In this document: in pieces, positions 1-12,417 of the stretch
How positions within the stretch are numbered: the stretch's first letter is position 1
Layout: each line of letters starts with the position of its first letter
NCBI GenBank assembly: GCA_026936325.1
Contig: JAPTHN010000004.1
Coordinates: 44,347,289-44,411,288 of the forward strand
From: Platynereis dumerilii
Taxonomy: Eukaryota; Annelida; Polychaeta; Phyllodocida; Nereididae
Direction: 5' to 3'
Length of the DNA stretch: 64,000 nt
The notes under the pieces: model-generated
What the model saw: only the letters and a program-made list of their open reading frames with translations
What the model was told of the DNA's origin: nothing
The model's database searches: none
Made by a program: the position numbers and the translations under genes

Positions 1-2096
1 TCATACAATAGGGATATCGTGTTGCCTAAAAGATATTTTTGTGATAGACAGAATTCCTATAGATGATTTATATATGACCTGTGACTCTTACTAAATACAA
101 AAGGCTAATATGACATTCATAACGCCGGTAATTGTATAGATACCGGAAATAGATATTCTATATGATTTCTGTATTTTGTATAATTTTTTTCATTTTTATA
201 TATCTATAAAAATATATTGAAGTCTCGTAATATGAACAATTAGTATCATACAGGTATTATGAAGGGGAATCTTCAAATGTCTTTTTTTATATTACAGCTT
301 ATAATTCAATACTGAAATCTGTGTCGTGGTGGTTAGTATTCAAACCCAACTGATTCACTAGGCCTTAGTCTTGTTATGCGAAATAATACAGTGATCAATT
401 CAAAATTTTCCCATGGATTATTATTTATTTTGGTTCTGCCTGTCTGTCTCTGTCCCTGCATGAGAGAAGAGAAGAAGAAGGCGGAAGACTGTCACATGTC
501 ACTGACGGTCCCTTGTCAGATTTGTTGAGCGCTGAAGCTCATGAAAAAAATACCTGTTTGTGATTTCTGTATTTCATTCGATTCTCTTATCCAAGGATTT
601 TCTCAACTATCACGCATACCATGAAATCATATACAGAGCGAACCGCCTCCTCTTACACAAAAAATATTATTTGCAAAATAGAGAGGATCAAGTATGACTT
701 TCCTCCTTGCCTTCCAGCACGAATTGTGACTGAAAAATTGCAAACGCAACAGAATATCATATGGATATCATATCTCCGCTTTGTTCGACTCTTGGCGTGT
801 GCAACCCATGTTCGACAGTTGCTTCATCTTACACCAAGGGTGCACTTCTTCTCACAACCAGAATCTCTATCCGTCCTACTAATTTTACAAAAAATTCAAG
901 GTAGGTAGGTAATTTTGATTTTTAGCCATATTCAGTCACATGATATCACAATGTGACAAAAAATTAGATGGATAAAAAGCATATAGCTTTTGTATGAAGT
1001 TTATATAAATAAAAGTACTTAGCTTCTGTATGACATAAATAAAAGTACAGAACATACAGTTCTTTTGCCTCAACCCCCTCCCCCCATGCCCAAATGAATA
1101 GCTGGAAACACCTTGTTTATGCTTTCACAGCATGAAGCCTTCCCTTCTGTCCTTGGTGGGAGGTTCATAGCCTCAGGACACAAGAGCACTCATGTTTATG
1201 GTGATAAGAAATTGGCAATAAAATGAAAATTGTAGTTTTTTAGCAACCTTCCTCAAAATGTGTGAGGTATTAACGTGGTGAATGGCTGTCATCAGGCACA
1301 ATGATGTCTGTTGGCAATGTGTCAGATGGTAAAATTGGAGATATTGTGAAAGAGATTGAAACTGATGATGTACTGATTCATGGATGTAGGTAGGTAGGGA
1401 ATAAGGTAGGGTATGAAACTAAGACAGTGCAGCCCTCAAATGCCACTCTTGCTGCACACAAGACCTCTAGCTTCATAACTGAAGCTGATGTGCCGATAAA
1501 AAACCAGGATCAGCCGAGAAGGAGGGCATATTACCAGTTGATTTTAGTTCTTACTGGTCAATTGGGCCATCAGTCCTATTAGATTAATGATCCATCCGGT
1601 GCTCAAAGAACACCTCGACTGATTACCGTGTGAAAATAGAGGATGCCAAACTCTCTGCAACTCTCATCCATAAACCACAGCCCGAGGTATATAAGTTGTT
1701 AAGTCTTACCACTATTCATACAATCGACTGCAAATTTAACATCTCATCGAAACCACATCCAAACCGCGATGTTACTCGATGGGCCACATAGCTTCCTTGG
1801 TACATTGTATAGGATAGTCCAACTGTCTGTGCTACTCAGTTCATCTATAAGTTGTTCACTGAGGACTTTCTTGCCCCTTAGAGTCTGCGGTTAATCGAAT
1901 TTTTGAAACTTGAAAGACGGCATGAAGAGGCAGAGGATCGAAATGAATGTGGAAAAGATGAAAGAAAAATCTTTGGGAAGATGCACTTTCTTGGGACCTT
2001 TTCTTTTTGGCTTTTCTTTTTTAGAGCTAGCCATTTTACCTCAACTTCCAGTCCTTGATAAAATAAATATAGAATACTTCTTTTTCTGAGACGTCT
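1..2096. other. Unassigned AT-rich sequence
   Basis: I see no gene, exon with defensible splice sites, or recognisable repeat here. Open frames are short and have no familiar motif. There is a C-rich run near 1073-1085 and two short GTAGGTAGGTA runs (about 901-911 and 1386-1396). It is probably intron or intergenic DNA. Confidence 0.5.
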
Positions 2097-2234
2097 TGTC
2101 ACCTGGGCCTATGTTGAACGGCTGTCTGAATCATCCTTCACCTCTATGCCCTGTCCTCCTCCTGTCCTAATTAGCCTACCAAGTGTATTAATACAGGACG
2201 TAAAGCCCCAATCATCCATCCATCCATCCATCTG
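2097..2234 (+). repeat. SINE family C copy, 5' truncated, (CATC)n tail
   Basis: This is the 3' part of a tRNA-derived SINE. It shares the stretch with CCTGGGCC, a GGCTGT block, 'atcatccttcacct', 'taattagcctac' and the terminal 'acaggacgtaaagcccc' with copies at 26694-26880 and 51612-51795, which carry the tRNA-like head. It ends in CATC repeats (about 2214-2232), a plausible LINE-primed tail. The head is absent, consistent with 5' truncation. Confidence 0.7.
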
Positions 2235-3163
2235 AGACTTTTTATCTTTTCTGTTTTACTTTTGTTGTAAATATTGATCAACGATTAATCCAAACTCTGA
2301 TGCTTTGTCTTCTGACTAAAGATCAGCAAATATACACATACAACGGGTAACAAACCATTAAATTTCATACACAATGTGTGTACTTGTTACCAAGCTAAAA
2401 TGTGTTTACATTATCCTATAGACTGAAACTTCTTTAAAGATTCTTTCCTTCAGCAACTCTTCCGAGTTTGTTTTTTTAATGATACTTTTTAAAACAAAGA
2501 AGAAGGTCCAGCATTTTCTAAAACAATCTTACAACTTTTTATCTCAATCAACATAAAAATCATCCACTACAATGTGTTTCAAATCATTGTTGAGTTTACT
2601 CCTTTCGAGTTAAACGCACAGTAAAAACTTAAGGGAAAATACAGTATCGATCAGGCTCCTCTCTGTACAAACTTTCTTTCCATAGACTCCATACCTCGCG
2701 AAACTTTGTCGTCCAATACCGTTGCAGTACAACACTTCTGCGCCATTTAGAAAAGTAAAAGATAAAAAATGTACGTAAAAGAAGCAAAAAATCAATGGCA
2801 AGTAAGAATGGGAAGCTGTGCCAAAGAAGCGTTTGCCAAAGGTCAGAAGTAACCAGAAAACGTCTCGGCTTCCAAAGGTCAAGGGAGAAAAATAGTTGCA
2901 CGATGTCGACACAGTATCTTGCACATTTTTTACGCATTTTACATGATTTTACATGTTGCACACAAGTGATGGCTTAACAGTTATTACTCATATTTACAGA
3001 AAAATAATGCTTTGTCAAAGGACTTTGATGTTTTATTTTGCCAATATCAGTAATGTTGAACTTCGTTGCAAAATCGATGTGTCGTTGAGACTCGCAGAAC
3101 TGTTGAGTTCAGACAAAGTATTTTTAAAAAATCCATCAAAAAATATACTGACATATTTATAAC
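2235..3163. other. Unassigned sequence
   Basis: No exon, RNA gene or repeat recognised. Overlapping short open frames on both strands between 2610 and 2977 have no family resemblance and look like chance frames. Confidence 0.5.
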
Positions 3164-3793
3164 GCCATAGGTGGTGTAGTGGTCAAGGTGCCTGCCTGCT
3201 CCGCTGAAGGCCTTGTCTGCATGGGTATGACTCCGGTTGGGGAACCCGAAATTTTCGGTGTACCTTTATGAGCAAAATCTCAGCTGGATGTTGTTCGGAT
3301 GAGACGTGAAATTGGCGGCCCCTTGTATCAGTGTCTATGCTGGGTAAGTTTGTTTGTTTGTTTTGTTTGTGTTTTACGCCTCTGCAGCACCTTAGTGGGC
3401 TATATTGAGGAAGGCGATCGCCGTATGATGATGAGATGAGAAGACTGTGAGTCTGGCACATACCCTATTAATTCAGGGATGCCCAGGGTCTTTCAGTTGC
3501 CCCAGCATAGAATACTGGATACAACCCGCCTCCATTTAAAGTCCCATGGGCTCGGACTAAAGTGAGTTCCCGGGGTGAGATTTGAACCCACGCCCTCAAA
3601 GCCAGTGGACAAGAAGTCTTAATCACTAGGCCACGGGAGAACTGTCTATGCTGGGTAAGTAAAAGATCCCTCACACGGGGTAAATTGTAACATGTTGAGG
3701 ACTCCTGCTCTCTCTCTCTCAGCTCATCAATCAACCCTCGTGAGCGCCCAGACCTGGGCTTAGAGGGCTGCAATTACCATATCTATCTATCTG
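3164..3793 (+). repeat. SINE family A, interrupted by a second SINE
   Basis: The 5' end is a tRNA-like head with an A-box-like 'ggtgtagtggtcaagg' and a degenerate B-box-like 'gggtatgactcc'. The body includes 'ggttggggaaccc', 'cagctggatg' and 'aagatccctcac'. It ends at about 3777 with a TATC microsatellite tail (about 3778-3793). The same body occurs inverted at 4110-4378, which defines the family. A second SINE (3350-3642) sits inside it, flanked by the perfect 18-bp duplication 'tgtctatgctgggtaagt' (3332-3349 and 3643-3660). Without the insert the element would be about 320 bp. Confidence 0.85.
3350..3642 (-). repeat. SINE family B, full-length, nested in SINE A
   Basis: Read on the minus strand from 3642: a tRNA-like head with an A-box-like 'tggcctagtgattaag' and B-box-like 'gggttcaaatctcacc', a body containing 'tccagtattctatgctgggg' and 'aactgaaagaccctgg', and a 3' end 'aggcgtaaaacacaaac' followed by CAAA repeats. 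The body matches the copy at 37490-37830. The 18-bp target duplication on both sides shows retrotransposition by target-primed reverse transcription and proves it is younger than the host SINE. Confidence 0.9.
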
Positions 3794-4109
3794 TCAATAT
3801 GATGAAAACAATATAAAATCGCAAAAGACAAATCAGAATATTTTCTTATCGCAGAAACTCAAAGAAGTTACTGAAACTAACAGAAACCGCTAAACAACAA
3901 CCGAACAGAGAACTATAAAAACATCCACACTGTCCACATGGACTAAGATCAGAGGCCAGAAGTCTAAGATGTAGCTTCCAAATTACTTAATCTCTGAGGA
4001 TTCCCAGCATATAGAACATCTCTCTGATGGTCAATAAAAATACATAGCCACAGAACCACCTCAGGGCATGTTGTACAGCAAAGAAAACAAGTCAATTTCT
4101 GCCGTCTGG
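3794..4109. other. Unassigned sequence
   Basis: Intergenic or intronic-looking DNA between two SINE A copies; no gene or repeat recognised. Confidence 0.45.
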
Positions 4110-4378
4110 AGGGAGCCTGGGAAGAACCGTATGTGGCCAGTCACTTGCTATAGCTTATACTGAAGTCATCAACATGTAACACATTTACCCCATGTGAGGG
4201 ATCTTACACTTGCCCAGCTGTGACACTGATACAGAAAGCCACTTATTTAATATCTCTTCAGAATGACATCCAGCTGGGACTTTGCTCGTGAAAGTCCACA
4301 GAATATTTTGGGTTCCCCACCTGAGGTTGAACCTATCCAGAAAAAGAGCAGGCCTGGGCCATACCACTCAGCCATCCA
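4110..4378 (-). repeat. SINE family A, second copy
   Basis: The reverse complement matches SINE A of 3164-3793 through 'ggtggggaaccc', 'agctggatgt', 'gtatcagtgtc', 'agctgggcaagt' and 'aagatccctcac'. It is uninterrupted where the first copy carries the nested SINE, so it serves as an empty-site comparison. The tRNA-like head (about 4330-4378) is recognisable but diverged. The 3' end fades after the 'gttacatgttga' block, so the lower boundary is approximate. Confidence 0.75.
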
Positions 4379-7103
4379 GCAGCCATTATATAGATAGGAC
4401 AGTTTCCGTATGCTCCCCATATACAGAGGCAAAAAAGAAAACATTTTGCCCTGAAATCTAGAACCCAAATTTTCGCCAAGTACAAAAGAAATTAAAGAAT
4501 TAAGGTAGATAATGCATTGGTAGAAATAATCTTTACAAAAAATACACCAAAATCAGTTAAAAAACTCCAACTCAATATGACAATAAAGTTACCAAGACGA
4601 AAAACAACCATGAAGTTTGTATTCACACCCAGGATCTTCAAGACAAAAATTCTGAACAGCAGAGCCCAGCTTTTCACCAACCACATAAGGTATTGATGGA
4701 ATTAATCTTCAAGAAATTGCAAAGAACAGAAACACTATACCAGTCTAGCAGTAGTCTAGTCTAAAGGGCTTTTTCAGCTTCTTTGGTCTCAAGTGGGCAC
4801 TTAAGAAGAAGACATACTACACATCCTTGCAGTATGCCTTACTTTATGTGCATGAGTATAATGCCATATGTAACATTGTACACTGTGAGTGTAGAATGTA
4901 TAGCTGCACATGTTGTGAATATGTAATGTCCTATGTATCAACTTCTTCTAAGTGGTGATATACATATTTTGAAGTTGTACGTTATATTTTTGAAGGTGTA
5001 GATAAATAACATTCATTTACTGTGAGCTGAATAAGAGGACATGCAAAGTTGGAAGCATTTAGAAAGTTTTAAGATAATTTTTTAGATATGTCTAAAACAC
5101 TACATGACACTGGGCATTAATCTATTATTAACGGTTTAAAGTCCGAACTTCAGACGTAAATGTTAACACAATTTATGACGAATCAGGCTTGGTGATGTAT
5201 ACATGTATACAAAGACTTGAGTAATGTAAATCATATTCTGAACTATCCCATCAGGCAGTGCGCATGGGATGTGTGCCTGATACGGGCCCATAACTTACAT
5301 TTTTCAATAATTATCTTTAACGGCACTGTATTGGTACAATCATAGCAGCCATATATGACATACATATTAAATGTAAATTCTCAATTAACTTTTTAAAAGC
5401 CCATGTTAAGTACACATTTAGATCAGAATATATATAAGAGAAGACCAATTACACTAAATGGGATATTTTGATGTTACAAAATTTCCCTGAGCTCTATACA
5501 TCCCATATTAGTGGTTTGCATGTTAAAGGCAATCTCTCTCAGATCTGAGCTTTCCAGAATGCCTATTGTATTAAAAACATAAGGTCTGGAATCTGTAAGG
5601 AATCTATAAAGGGGCTTAAATGTCTAAATGTCTAGCTATTAAAGTAGATGAGATGGTGAATTGTTTTAAATATAAAAGGCTTGGAAGATTTAAGGGTGAT
5701 TCAAAATAGGCAGATATCTCAAGGAGTAAAAGGAGTAAAGGAGAATAGACCTTATTGAGTGTACATGGTTGAATTAATAGAAAGTGAATAAGGTTTTTCT
5801 GCTTCGTTATTGAAGTATCAAAAGGTTTTAAAAGGAGTTATGGAAGCAGTTTCATATGCCACATTTATGCATCAGTTAGATATTATAAAAGGCAACCAAA
5901 TCCTGATAATTTCTCTTGCCACTGAGTCATAGCTTTAAAAGTTCAAATTTCCAGAGACACAGACCAATAGGTCGACACTCGACAGAAATAAACTAGCAAC
6001 TTCTCTAAGACTTTTGTGGCTGTACCATGTTTGGGTTTAGATTTGTCTCTACAGATGAGAAACCTCCTACCAATTCCTTCTTTACCAAATTGGTTATGTC
6101 AAACAAAACCAAATTATCATCAAAGCCCAATGAGTAGATAAGGGTGGGGTGTCTCATCGAAGGACATCATTATTCTGTTTACACCTAATCTCATCATCAT
6201 AAATATTCAGATTGTTCAAAACTTTAAACTTTTGGTTGCAATACACTGGTACTTAGCATTTTATTTAGTATTATCTATATTGTCAATGTGCACATTCCTC
6301 CATCTGAAATTGTGGGCAACTTCCAAAATATAATATCCAAAGCTTTTCGTAATTGGTGGACAGTAATTATTCGTTTACATTCATTCACTGGCTTGCGAAT
6401 AAAGAAATCTTCTCTTCTGGATTGTGGACCGAAGTACTTTGAAGTTGAAATATCTCTTTGGTAGCACTTCTGCATGGACCTCCAGTGGTACCTTTGGTGC
6501 TGGCAGTTCTTTTAGGGCAAGACAGAGCAAGATCTCCACCCTGCCCTCTGAACTGTTGCCATTTTTCTTGGCTGAGTTTCAAACTAACTGCTCAGGCTGA
6601 AAGGCCATCCAAGTATCTTCACTCAAGCTGGAATGTAATTAAGTCTAGACTATTGCAGTTAGAACAGTTGCAGGGTAGAGCACTGGTTTCTTGGCTTGCT
6701 GAAGGTGAAATAGAATTGTTACTAGATGTTTTCCTGTCTTGACCATCACAATAGTATTATTATATGGGCTCGTCGAATTAGAATACCAATTTTGTAATCT
6801 GTCATTTTTTTCTAAACCACATTTTTCTAAAGGAATAGAAATGTGATATAACGTGTGACATCCAACCTGGATTTCATTAGATACAAGATTAATACCATTT
6901 GGTTTTGTCCACTTCAATCTTCTTATTTTGGATATTTATATCTGCATTACTTCTTTTTCAGAAGAGGAAATTACACTTAATTCAAATTATCAAATTTACC
7001 CACAAGCATCAAATGTTGCCTTCTAAATTTACGTCCTTTGTGGAAGATCTGGGTTTGATGCCAGATCAAGAATGATCATTTTTAATTATTTATAGGTGCA
7101 AGT
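4379..7103. other. Unassigned sequence
   Basis: No exon or repeat I can defend. The stretch 6440-6750 is somewhat more GC-rich and open in several frames on both strands (frames of 65-94 codons), but none of the translations resembles a known family and no splice sites support them. Confidence 0.45.
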
Positions 7104-7150
7104 GAGTGTGTTTTAGTCTTATACCTCTACAGTGCCCCATTGGGCTATAC
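7104..7150 (-). repeat. SINE B 3'-end fragment
   Basis: The motif 'gtgttttagtcttatacctc' followed by 'gtgccccattgggctata' matches the 3' end of SINE B (3350-3410, 'gtgttttacgcctctgcagc' and 'agtgggctatat'). Only about 47 bp remain, so this is a relic. Confidence 0.45.
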
Positions 7151-8342
7151 AAATACTAGTTATTTGCAATTAAATACTATTAAATATCAGAAAAATTTCA
7201 AGGATCAGCAGAATTATCTCTAAATTCAGAACAAGTCCACCAAAGCCACCAAGTACTCTTGAACTAAACTGATTTGCCCAAACCAAGCCAGACAACTTCA
7301 TCTAAAACCCAAACCAAGTGCAGGTCATCTGAGGATCTTCTTCTAAGCCTTAAATCAAATTTGGCAGTGGTTTGATTGATCAGTCGAGCCTTACTAAAAG
7401 TTTGATGTCATCCGTAATGATCTCCAGCAATTCGATATGATTGGGAATCAGATATGAGAAACAGATATGATCTGATTAGGAGAAATTGGGTATTCGATTA
7501 ACTACAACCAAAGTTCAAAAACCAAGGAGTTGACCGAATGAAATCTGTACTTGTCTGCGTAAGTCTTACTTCAGTAAAAACAAAGAATCTTTAGAGAAAA
7601 TTAACACAGATATTGGATAAATACCTAGACCATTAAGGTGAATTATAAATATATGAAAAAAAAATTAATTTAAATTTCATCAATTAACATTTTCTGACAG
7701 AAAAGACTTCATTGAGAATACTGCACAAACTATACGACTGACCTAAAATACATATAGTATTACATACGGTCTGACAAAATTTCTAGTCGCATCATTTGAT
7801 ACAACTTTCTCTTCAAAATGTTTATCCATCCCCACTTTATCACAGTTCATGTGGTGACCTGTGACCTTTATTTGCAACATCCATAAATTCACTATAATAT
7901 TACCTTCAAGGTCAATATCTAGACCAAAAAGCTAACATTGCAACTTCACACACTATATAACAGTAGTAAACTCAGTTGCATGACCCACTAGCTCGGCAAG
8001 GTCAGATCGGTCGCAGCTAATAAAATGTCTTACATATAAGACGGGGCTTCGGGAAGCAAATGGGGACATTACGAAAGATCACCACAAGTCAGTGTAGATC
8101 ACCTCGGATCAGAGTCAGGATTTGCACTGATGCGTATACGGTGCACTGGACACCGAGCGATGTAAAATATCATCTGGGGTTTTACTAGAGTTTTTCTTGT
8201 AAATGCTGTTGACATGTTTGTATAAAACATGAAATACAAGGGTGCCCAGTCATTCTTCAAAAATCCAAGCCTACATTCTGCTCAAATACTCTTCCAAAAC
8301 ATATTCCAGAATATTTTATCAGGTCATTATTTTACCAAACCA
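7151..8342. other. Unassigned sequence
   Basis: No gene, RNA or repeat recognised in this AT-rich stretch. Confidence 0.45.
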
Positions 8343-8528
8343 CACTCTAAAGAATAAATCTCAGATAAAAACCATTATGGGGTTTTTGGGCTAGTCCCCT
8401 ATATCATTCAAATTTCCCAATTTTGGTTTGTGCAAATAACCTATTGTCAAGAATTGGAAAAACTAAATTTCTATGCAAAAAAAAGGGAATTTCAAAAAAA
8501 CTGTTATGTCCTTCATTTTTTTAGAGTG
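8343..8528. mobile_element. MITE with CACTCTAAA termini
   Basis: It begins with 'cactctaaag' and ends with 'tttttttagagtg', giving terminal inverted repeats of 8-9 bp. The length (186 bp) matches the element at 20219-20407, which has the same termini and is almost perfectly palindromic; this copy is only weakly palindromic and so looks older. There is no coding capacity. The superfamily is unknown because no clear target duplication is visible. Confidence 0.6.
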
Positions 8529-8703
8529 CATTTATAAATCCATAGGTACTGTTCTCCAAATCATGAACCTGACCTACCCCACATCACCAATGCTGTATAG
8601 TGGCAGTTAGTACCCACTGTCCAACCCATTCTGCAGACACCACATATAGCATGAGACCACATAGCATGAGACCACATTGGTGGACCCACTCAAGACCATT
8701 CCT

Positions 8704-8895
8704 GGAGGAGGATGGCTCAGGACGCTCGCTGACCAGCCAGCGATACCGTCCCACAGCGGAATCGATTCCCATTTACTTGACATAAGAGATGCTGACGGTC
8801 ATCTACTGCCTACGTCCAAGTCTGGCGATGCTGGGCGCTGCTGCTGCTGCTGGTTGCTGATGGTGATGCAGCCACCAGTGTGATGTGATGCTAAT
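8704..8895 (+). repeat. Possible tRNA-derived SINE (unrelated to A-C)
   Basis: An A-box-like 'ggatggctcaggacgctcg' is followed about 45 bp later by a B-box-like 'ggaatcgattccc', a spacing expected for a pol III promoter of tRNA type. The sequence downstream includes a GCT triplet run (8837-8853). There is only one copy in the window, so this remains tentative. Confidence 0.35.
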
Positions 8896-9195
8896 CTTAG
8901 TCCGAAGAAGTCGAATGCTCTTCAAGAATTTCACTTCTGAATTGATGTCATTTGATGTAACATTTAAAATTGCATCCATGTGCTTTTGAGTATCGCCTGC
9001 AAATTTTTGTTAGTCCAAAGTAGTTAGATGGGTATCCAAGTAGTCCACTTGCAATCTTATTGAACAATTGCAAAGTATTGCATCAATGCACCTTTGCGTA
9101 TCAAGAAGCAACTTACATTAGTCTGAAGAAGATAGGTGAGTATTCACTGAAAATTCACTTTCAAAATTACACATTATCATAGGCTAATTTCTTAG
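8896..9195. repeat. Degenerate tandem repeat, three units of about 111 bp
   Basis: Related units begin with 'ttagtccgaagaagtcgaat' (8897), 'ttagtccaaagtagttagat' (9010) and 'ttagtctgaagaagatagg' (9119). Each carries a 'gcatc..tgcnc.tttg.gtatc' block. No coding potential is seen. Confidence 0.55.
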
Positions 9196-9278
9196 CGGAT
9201 AAGACAATAGTCTTCTTTGGTGCTCTACAGGAATTTCTCACACATATTGCAGTTGTTACATACAAGTGCAATTGACCA

Positions 9279-9388
9279 CCCTATCAGCATGCCTCGGAGG
9301 TCTAACGTGGCCCCGAAGCTGGTCCGATGCTACCTGACATCGGACTGACGCTGGGCCAACGTTGGACCGCCGAGGCATGCTCATAGGG
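9279..9388. mobile_element. GC-rich palindromic MITE-like element
   Basis: A 110-bp sequence is self-complementary almost throughout: 'ccctatcagcatgcctcgg' at one end pairs with 'ccgaggcatgctcataggg' at the other, and an inner pair of 'gtccgatg' and 'catcggac' closes the hairpin. It is much richer in GC than its surroundings. No target duplication is evident. Confidence 0.6.
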
Positions 9389-9649
9389 CAGGGAGACTTT
9401 AAGTGCAAATAAAGGTTCATAACAAACATTTTAAAAATATTACCAAGGATAATTGCTTAAACAATTTGCAATATCCAGGCTTCTCCCACCCTCTAATATA
9501 TCACCATACTTCCAGTTGCAAAAAAAAAACAAATTGACTGGCACCAAGATTGTCAATTAGTCTAAATTACATCACATTGACAAATTTCTTCGGACTAGTC
9601 CAGTAAGTAATAGAGCTTTACTCAAGGATTCCACAAGCTGTCTACACTA

Positions 9650-10810
9650 AACAGACCTATGTCTTTGACTAGACATAGTAACACACACATATGTTGCAGC
9701 ATATATACAGTTGCAGCATATACAGAACTTTGCCAGAATATAGTAGTAACTAGCATTCACCCGTGATAAAGGATATACTTTGGCAGTGTGGAGAATGAGT
9801 GAATGAATGAAGCAATCAATCAATGTGGGTATAGATCTATGTATCTATGTATCTATCAATCTATCAATCTATGTGGATTTATCGACATTTTCCTGATCCA
9901 TGCCCACAGGCCAATAACTTTACCTAATTTCATAACCCACAGTGAAATAGCAAGGTCACAATGGGCATTTCAAGGATGTCAGCCATTCTGAAGTGGCCAT
10001 TTGGTGGGCAGCTTGGATGTCTCAACATGTTCCCGATTCATACCCACAGGCCAATAGCTGTACCAAATTTCATAACTCTAAGCGAAATATTCAGATCACA
10101 ATGGGCAGTTCAAGAAATGAAGAAAGATGGCTGCCATAAAAAGGCCACCATCTTGGATTTCTCGACAACTGCCCAAATCATACCCATGGCCCCATACCTG
10201 TACCAAATTTCATAACTCTAAGTGGAAAAATGAGAAAGCCTTGTGGGTGAGTGTAAAATGAGCACACAAGATGGCCACCGAGAATATTATTATAGGATGT
10301 TGTAAAGTAGCTCATTCCCATGGCACTTATAGCAGAGAATGGCTTTGCCAGTCTTGAGAAGGACAGTAACTGGGCCAGTAACCAGGCATTTCATCAGTGT
10401 AAAAATGCAGTTATGAGAACAGGCTCAACAGAAACTCAATTGAGTTTGGTTTTTCGTCCAGTTTTGACAGACTGATGACAACTGTTGAGCTACATGTATA
10501 TCTTTTGACTAGACATAGCAATACACATGTTGCAGAATATATGGAACCTTCCCAGAATATGGTACTTGAAGTTATGTAAGTCAATGTTGGTCATTACTAA
10601 AGTATGTATAAAATACAAAGGTTTTGCAAAACAAAGGTTTTTACCACACTTCAGAAGGGAAAAGGAAATGGGCCAGTAATAACTGGGCAATTCATCAGAG
10701 TAGAAATGCGGCCAAGAGAACACACTAAAGAGAAATTCAACTGACTTTGGTTTTACGTCCTGTAATGATAGACCATCGGTTGAGCTGGCATGAGACATCT
10801 TTGCCAAGAA
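9650..10810. repeat. Duplicated segment interrupted by a tandem-repeat element
   Basis: Two copies of a roughly 300-bp unit are present. Each contains 'tttgactagacatag', an 'agaatat' block, 'actgggccagtaa', 'catttcatcagtgtaaaaat' or a near match, and a final 'gttgagct'. Unit 1 is split (9650-9757 and about 10325-10490); unit 2 is continuous (10497-10800). The material between the halves of unit 1 is a separate repeat, described in its own entry. Confidence 0.6.
9757..10312. repeat. Tandem-repeat element with (TATC)n and three 140-bp units
   Basis: It starts with 'ctagcattcacccgtgat', then has a TATC-type microsatellite (about 9837-9872), then three degenerate units of 138-141 bp marked by 'cccacaggccaata' at about 9902 and 10040 and a diverged match at 10181. 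Each unit carries 'accaaatttcataactc' or a close relative. It ends near 'atggccaccgagaatatt'. The layout resembles other non-coding mobile elements with tandem cores. The frames open across it are by-products of the repeat. Confidence 0.55.
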
Positions 10811-11127
10811 TCACAAAATCATGGTAAAATGAATAGTGACTTTTGTGAGGCAAGTTGGCTGAAGAAAGAAGTACCGGACACCAGACAATAAATTGTTGTT
10901 AACTGGCTTATCAATTGTTCCAGAGTTAGTAGCAACACACTGCCATTATGTATAGAGCCAATGTATCCTTGCACATCCTAATGACTTATTAACCTAAGCT
11001 GTTATCGTTACATGAACAAATAAATTGTCTGTCCTGATAATGCATGTACCTACAAATGGCTTGATAAAATGGTTTAGAAAGCTGCAATATGCAGATACAT
11101 GTACGGTACGCATCTAAAGCTGCCATA

Positions 11128-12415
11128 CAAGAGGTGTTCAACTTATTTTGACAAAAAATAAAAAAGCCGCCAAATCGACAATTATTGCTGCTTTGAGTTG
11201 AAATTGCTGTGACTGATCCATGTCCTGTTCATCTTGCATGTTATATCACTTTTATAACTCAGAAGTATTACAACTGTAACTAATTGCATGTTGTTTGAAA
11301 GGTGTGATAAAACACCTTTTGAGGAGGGGTTTCACTGCCTCAAGGATGATGTCTTGTGTCGTGGAAGCTGATTATTGTGTTTCTTTAAGCTAAATGTTCA
11401 TTGTGAAATACCGCACAAAGTAACAAGTGGTGTTCGTCCTCATAAACCGATTCAAAACTGAATTTCCCTTGACATGGTTCATGGCCAAATCGGGGGTGAT
11501 AAACAAAATTAGATCATTGACCAAATTATTTGATCTGTTAATTCTTACAAAGATGACATAGCATTCCAGTAACAATACAGGAGGTGGATACAACTTTGTA
11601 CATAACTTCTGAATGTGCAAGTTACAAAAATAAAGCTAAATGTAACACAATTTTTTAAGAAAGTGCGTGAAAACAAGGAACATTAGAGGCATGCTCCAGC
11701 TGTAACTTTTAAACGCAGGACCAAAACAATGCTTGCACTGAATAAAACTTAGCTTCATCCAAAAGACTATATCAATCAATGAGTGATTTTTAGCATAAAA
11801 TAAATGTACAGAGCACTTAAAAGTTAGAAGCTTGAAATGATAAGCAATCTCTGTACGAAATTCATGCTTTGATTGTTTTGTGATTTAAAAGAGCAAAAGT
11901 CACACATCCATCTCCAGAAATTGCAAGAGGATAGCCCAATACCTTGTAAGCTCAAATTTAAAATCTACCATAGAAAGAGCATTCCTAATTTCTTTCCACA
12001 GAGAGAAAAAGCGATAGTATTCGAATAGAAGATTATTTGGGAACATAGTACCTAAATCACGCTAAATATCTAATAATAACCAAGCATAATTCCTGTAAAT
12101 TTGTGGACACGTCACCAAAGACCCTCTGATGAAATTCTAGAAGTTTTAGCAAAATTGGTTCTTCTGAAAATTTTCTGCAGATACACTTGTTACCACTATC
12201 ACTGGGCGAAATATTGCTTTCAAAACTGACGGGAGCGCCTATCTGAGGAGAAGTTTAATAAAATTACACAAACTGTTCCAAAACACTTCAAAATTATTTC
12301 TTACATTGGCAAGACCTATATTTAACAGTTTTTGTTATCAGCCAGGACAAAAGTAACTTATGTCAACTTCTGTGTTATGGTGAACTTTTTGTCAAAATAA
12401 GTTGAACACCTCTTG
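11128..12415. mobile_element. Non-autonomous Tc1/mariner-type element, 1.29 kb
   Basis: Perfect 30-bp terminal inverted repeats begin with 'caagaggtgttcaacttatt' and run to a shared 'gacaaaaa'; TA dinucleotides flank both ends (11126-11127 and 12416-12417). TA duplication is the hallmark of the Tc1/mariner superfamily. The interior has only a 76-codon minus-strand frame (11390-11620) with no DDE or helix-turn-helix feature, so this looks like a deletion derivative or an unrelated filler mobilised in trans. Confidence 0.85.
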
Positions 12416-12417
12416 TA

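Noticed and set aside
6385-6917. Cluster of open frames on both strands as possible exons
   Set aside because: All translations are unfamiliar and frames conflict; no splice signals in consistent phase could be found.
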